Assembly (NCBI GenBank): GCA_947499275.1
Contig: CANMNM010000064.1
Span: 1 to 7,223 of the forward strand
Length of the DNA: 7,223 nucleotides
Source of the DNA: Actinomycetota bacterium
GTDB lineage: Bacteria; Actinomycetota; Actinomycetes; S36-B12
Direction of reading: 5' to 3'
The stretch's first letter is position 1. Every line of letters begins with the position of its first letter. The translations under genes and the position numbers were made by a program. This document shows positions 4,415 to 7,223 of this stretch, piece by piece. The notes under the pieces were generated by a model. The model saw nothing but the letters and a program-made list of their open reading frames with translations. It was not told where the DNA came from and made no database searches.

Positions 4415-5563
4415 ATGGACGGCTTTAATACACGCGCAATTCACGCAGGACAAGAACCAGATCCGTTGACCGGAGCGGTCGTCCCGCCGATTTATCAGGT
4501 GTCAACCTACGCCCAAGATGGTGTGGGTGGCCTGCGAAACGGCTACGAGTACTCCCGCAGCGGGAACCCAACACGCACCGCCTTACAGGAATGCATGGCC
4601 GCCCTCGAAGCGCCGGGGATCGATACCGCGCGTGGTTTAGCGTTTGCTTCGGGGTTAGCAGCCGAAGACACAGTGATCCGCACGGTTCTTAAACCCGGCG
4701 ACCACGTAGTAATCCCCAATGACGCCTATGGCGGCACCTACCGACTGTTCAAAAAAGTCGCAGAGCCGTGGGGAATTAATCACACAACCGCAGCCGTAAC
4801 AGATCTTGATGCAATCGCTGCGGCCATGACCCCAAAAACCAAGTTGATTTGGATCGAAACCCCGACAAATCCGCTGCTCAACATCGGAGATATCGCAGCA
4901 ATTGCTGAAATCGCACACTCGGGTGGTGCACTGCTCGTTGTTGACAATACTTTCGCATCTCCATATTTGCAGCAACCGCTCCTTCTGGGAGCCGACATCG
5001 TCGTGCACAGCACAACCAAATACCTGGGCGGTCACAGTGACGTTGTTGGTGGCGCACTCGTGGTAGGCGACGCTGAGCTGGGCGAGCAGTTGGCCTATCA
5101 CCAGAATGCAATGGGCGCCATTGCCGGGCCATTTGATTCATGGCTGGTCATGCGCGGGATAAAGACCCTCGGTGTGCGCATGGATCGTCACAATGACAAC
5201 GCGGAAAAAATTGTCGAGCTCCTCGAAGGGCACGCCTCAGTGGGCCAGGTTTTCTACCCGGGACTTGCTTCCCACCCGAACCACGAAGTTGCCAAAAAAC
5301 AGATGCGCGGCTTCGGTGGAATGGTGTCATTCCGCGTGAAAGCGGGTGAACAGGCAGCACTTGATATTTGTTCCAAAACATCGATCTTCACATTAGGTGA
5401 GTCCCTCGGCGGTGTTGAGTCTTTGATTGAACACCCAGGCCGCATGACTCACGCCTCGGTAAGTGGAAGTCCACTTGAAGTACCCAGCGATCTAGTTCGA
5501 CTCAGCGTTGGTATCGAAGAAGCCGACGATCTTTTGGCCGATCTAGAGAAGGCGCTGGGATAG
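4415..5563 (+). CDS. metB: Cystathionine gamma-synthase / gamma-lyase (MetB-type PLP enzyme)
   Basis: This 382-residue cytosolic enzyme belongs to the Cys/Met-metabolism PLP family. The PLP lysine is K202 in HSTTKYLGGHSD. D178 in VVDNTF contacts the pyridine ring. YSRSGNPTR (46-54) carries the Tyr and Arg that reach the neighbouring subunit's cofactor. NDAYGGTYR (102-110) and ESLGGVESLIEHP (329-341) are further conserved blocks. It resembles mycobacterial MetB (Rv1079) from end to end. Sequence motifs do not separate synthase (acyl-homoserine plus cysteine) from lyase (cystathionine to cysteine). Association with cbs favours lyase activity or a bifunctional enzyme; this is inference. The ATG fits the family start (FNTRAIHAGQEPDP). 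A palindrome touching the -10 suggests a repressor. It converges on the sulfatase gene, 30 bases apart, with no clear terminator. Confidence 0.93.
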   Translation: MDGFNTRAIHAGQEPDPLTGAVVPPIYQVSTYAQDGVGGLRNGYEYSRSGNPTRTALQECMAALEAPGIDTARGLAFASGLAAEDTVIRTVLKPGDHVVIPNDAYGGTYRLFKKVAEPWGINHTTAAVTDLDAIAAAMTPKTKLIWIETPTNPLLNIGDIAAIAEIAHSGGALLVVDNTFASPYLQQPLLLGADIVVHSTTKYLGGHSDVVGGALVVGDAELGEQLAYHQNAMGAIAGPFDSWLVMRGIKTLGVRMDRHNDNAEKIVELLEGHASVGQVFYPGLASHPNHEVAKKQMRGFGGMVSFRVKAGEQAALDICSKTSIFTLGESLGGVESLIEHPGRMTHASVSGSPLEVPSDLVRLSVGIEEADDLLADLEKALG

Positions 5564-5593
5564 GGGTCGTTCTTCCTTGAGAGCGAATGAGCG

Positions 5594-7177
5594 TTAATTG
5601 GAAACTGTTGCAAGTGGAACTGCAACTGAATCTGCAATGCGACAACTATCGCCGGAGCATGTTGTGAATTGGTTGAGTTGGGCCGACAAGCTCGCAAGCA
5701 GCAGCGGGTCTGCTGTTTTCACCAAGTTGACCATTTCATAAGGATCATTCTCAAGGTCGTAAAGGCTTATTGAACCGTCGACATATTCAACATAAAGCCA
5801 TTTCTGACTGCGAAGGGCAGAGAATTGTGGTGGTGCATTTCTCTGATAGTCGGGATCTGCGGGAGTTGAAATTCCGAGGCTTTCAGACAGGGCCGCATTG
5901 CGCCACCCCTGCGGTGTTTCACCCTTTGCAAAGAAACTGACAAGTGATCGACCGTCAACCCAATTGGGTGTCGTTGCGCCAAGTAGTTCGGCGAAGGTGG
6001 GTCCCAGATCAGTCGTGCTCGTCATGGAATCAACGCTCACCCCCATGGGAACACCCGGTCCCATAACGATCATGGGAACAACCGTGTCAGAAGCGTAGGG
6101 AGTGCGCTTTCCCTTAAACATGCGTCGCTCCGCTACGTGGTAGCCGTTGTCGGTTGTGAGGACGATCAGGGTGTCGTTGTCGTGGCCGGTTTCTTTAAGC
6201 TTTGCAGTTATTGCATCAATTGAGTCACCAATTGATTCAGCTGATTGCGCTCTCTGGCGCCAGATTGAGTCAGCGCTTGCGAGTTGCCTTGGAGTGAGTT
6301 GCTTAATTTCCTTCATCCACTCTGGCTCATCAATCCCATATGAGTTGTAGGTTGGGTTGCGCGGAGCGATAGTTGTCGCGTGCTTGAGTTCGTTTCGATC
6401 AGCAACGGGGGCTGGTTTGTGCGGGCTGTATGTTGACAGCTGAAGGAAGAACGGAGATTCAGCGGTTCCGATAAAATCAGTGGCTTTTTTGGTGATGACA
6501 TCGTTCAGAAAATCTGTCGGCTCATTTCCATATTTCACCAATGTCCCATTGTCATTCATGGTGTAGTTGTATCCCGAATAGGAATCACCACGGGAAATTG
6601 GGACTCCCCATTTATCCCAACCTGGTGGGACGTAGGTGGTTTCAGTTTTCTTGGACGGATAATCGTTGAGGTATTTTCCAAACAGGCCGGTGGTGACACC
6701 CGCATTATTCAGCCATACAGGAAGACAGTCCTGCTCCTCCTTGCGGTCGCGAAAAGTCGGCCAACCGCCGCCGGTCTCCTCAATATTTGAGATCACCTTG
6801 TGGTTATGGATGTATTGCCCTCGCAGAATCGAGACCCGCGATGGGCAACAGAGCGAATCGGTGACCGTTTGGTTGGTGAAAGTGATTCCTTGATCTCTCA
6901 GAGCTGTGAGGCGTGGAATTTGATTGAAAAGATTCCAATCGAGGTCATCGACAAGGACGAAGACCACGTTCTTGATATCGGCTAAAGCGCCGACCGTGTT
7001 TAGTGGGGTTTCCTGCTCGCCCACTTGACTTTCGACCAAGGGATCAACGACCACCGCCGGATCCGCGATGGCGTCAGCCTGCACTGGTGTGGACCGCACA
7101 GAGTCAAGGAAAAAAACTGCGCCAACGACCACCAGAATGAATGAGGTCCCAGCGGCAACCAATTTGTTCACGAGCAC
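5594..7177 (-). CDS. Membrane-anchored or secreted Cys-type sulfatase (GlcNAc-6-sulfatase-like)
   Basis: From the preferred GTG at 7177 the protein is 527 residues and would hydrolyse sulfate esters. An N-terminal hydrophobic segment (about 6-24) is a signal peptide or anchor, so it acts outside the membrane. SLCCPSR holds C110, which must be converted to formylglycine, with R114 completing CxPSR. Metal and active-site residues include D77-D78 (LVDDLD), H124/H126, K168 (FGKYLN), H253 (YSPHKP), and D343-N344 with H347 (TTDNGYH). GGGWPTFRD, YVPPGWDKW and the overall length resemble the N-acetylglucosamine-6-sulfatase subgroup; the substrate is unknown. C151 plus C507/C512 near the C-terminus may form disulfides. 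The frame is open to the window edge, and a GTG at 7210 is possible. Start 7177 is chosen because AAAGGA (7183-7188) lies five bases upstream and the hydrophobic segment follows at once. A GTG at 7171 is a third option. Confidence 0.9.
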   Translation of the reverse strand: MLVNKLVAAGTSFILVVVGAVFFLDSVRSTPVQADAIADPAVVVDPLVESQVGEQETPLNTVGALADIKNVVFVLVDDLDWNLFNQIPRLTALRDQGITFTNQTVTDSLCCPSRVSILRGQYIHNHKVISNIEETGGGWPTFRDRKEEQDCLPVWLNNAGVTTGLFGKYLNDYPSKKTETTYVPPGWDKWGVPISRGDSYSGYNYTMNDNGTLVKYGNEPTDFLNDVITKKATDFIGTAESPFFLQLSTYSPHKPAPVADRNELKHATTIAPRNPTYNSYGIDEPEWMKEIKQLTPRQLASADSIWRQRAQSAESIGDSIDAITAKLKETGHDNDTLIVLTTDNGYHVAERRMFKGKRTPYASDTVVPMIVMGPGVPMGVSVDSMTSTTDLGPTFAELLGATTPNWVDGRSLVSFFAKGETPQGWRNAALSESLGISTPADPDYQRNAPPQFSALRSQKWLYVEYVDGSISLYDLENDPYEMVNLVKTADPLLLASLSAQLNQFTTCSGDSCRIADSVAVPLATVSN

Positions 7178-7182
7178 TCGGT

Positions 7183-7188
7183 TCCTTT
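7183..7188 (-). promoter_or_regulatory. Shine-Dalgarno AAAGGA deciding the sulfatase start
   Basis: Read on the minus strand, AAAGGA sits five bases before the GTG at 7177 and eleven before the GTG at 7171. This favours 7177 over the upstream GTG at 7210, which has neither a Shine-Dalgarno nor a TANNNT box in the 13 bases visible ahead of it. Confidence 0.6.
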
Positions 7189-7223
7189 GGAAAGGGGAAG
7201 TCTGGGTCACTTGGTGTCGCGGT

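Noticed and set aside
4346..4453. N-terminal extension of MsrA by 36 residues
   Set aside because: It would overlap the metB start and both promoter boxes, and the residues are not MsrA-like.
4655..5101. Minus-strand frames inside metB, including one of 148 codons
   Set aside because: They are antisense shadows of a strongly conserved coding region and have no recognisable product.
1..7223. Possible novel defence or mobile system
   Set aside because: No nuclease, helicase, toxin-antitoxin pair, reverse transcriptase, transposase or array of repeats is visible. The identified genes belong to metabolic or housekeeping families.

Overview
The window looks like a chromosomal piece from an actinobacterium of intermediate G+C (about half by eye, not counted). 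The Cbs, MetB and Bax-inhibitor-like proteins match actinobacterial versions as I remember them, including the neighbourhood of cbs and metB in Mycobacterium. The tRNA gene does not encode its CCA end, and most genes appear to be transcribed from their start codon (leaderless), a common actinobacterial habit. Genus cannot be assigned; a free-living aquatic lineage is only a guess.

Layout. 1-178: C-terminal end of an unidentified protein, followed by a strong hairpin without a U-tract. 179-483: no protein gene; it holds that hairpin, an 8-bp GNRA-capped hairpin touching a tRNA gene, the tRNA (anticodon UAA with a short variable arm, unlike a normal leucine tRNA), and the leader of the next gene. 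484-966: a four-helix membrane protein of unknown function, ended by a long hairpin. The last bases of the tRNA gene recur just after that hairpin (404-416 and 1028-1040), so the membrane gene lies between two att-like repeats. 1081-1926: a Bax inhibitor-1/YccA-type membrane protein. 1923-2213 (minus): an unknown 96-residue protein whose stop codon overlaps that of the previous gene.

2214-5563 is a sulfur amino acid block: cbs (plus), msrA (minus) and metB (plus). Cbs would condense serine with homocysteine to cystathionine. The MetB-type enzyme either cleaves cystathionine to cysteine or makes it in the forward direction. MsrA repairs oxidised methionine. Both divergent intergenic regions carry a dyad that looks like an operator: a 35-bp imperfect palindrome upstream of cbs and a 22-bp interrupted palindrome touching the metB -10 box. 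5594-7177 (minus): a membrane-anchored or secreted Cys-type sulfatase resembling N-acetylglucosamine-6-sulfatases, convergent with metB.

Most notable signals: (i) five genes have a TANNNT box exactly six bases before the start codon; (ii) two operator-like palindromes around the transsulfuration genes; (iii) an atypical UAA tRNA with a duplicated 3' end. I see no CRISPR array, transposase, integrase or toxin-antitoxin pair, and no convincing wholly new multi-gene system.
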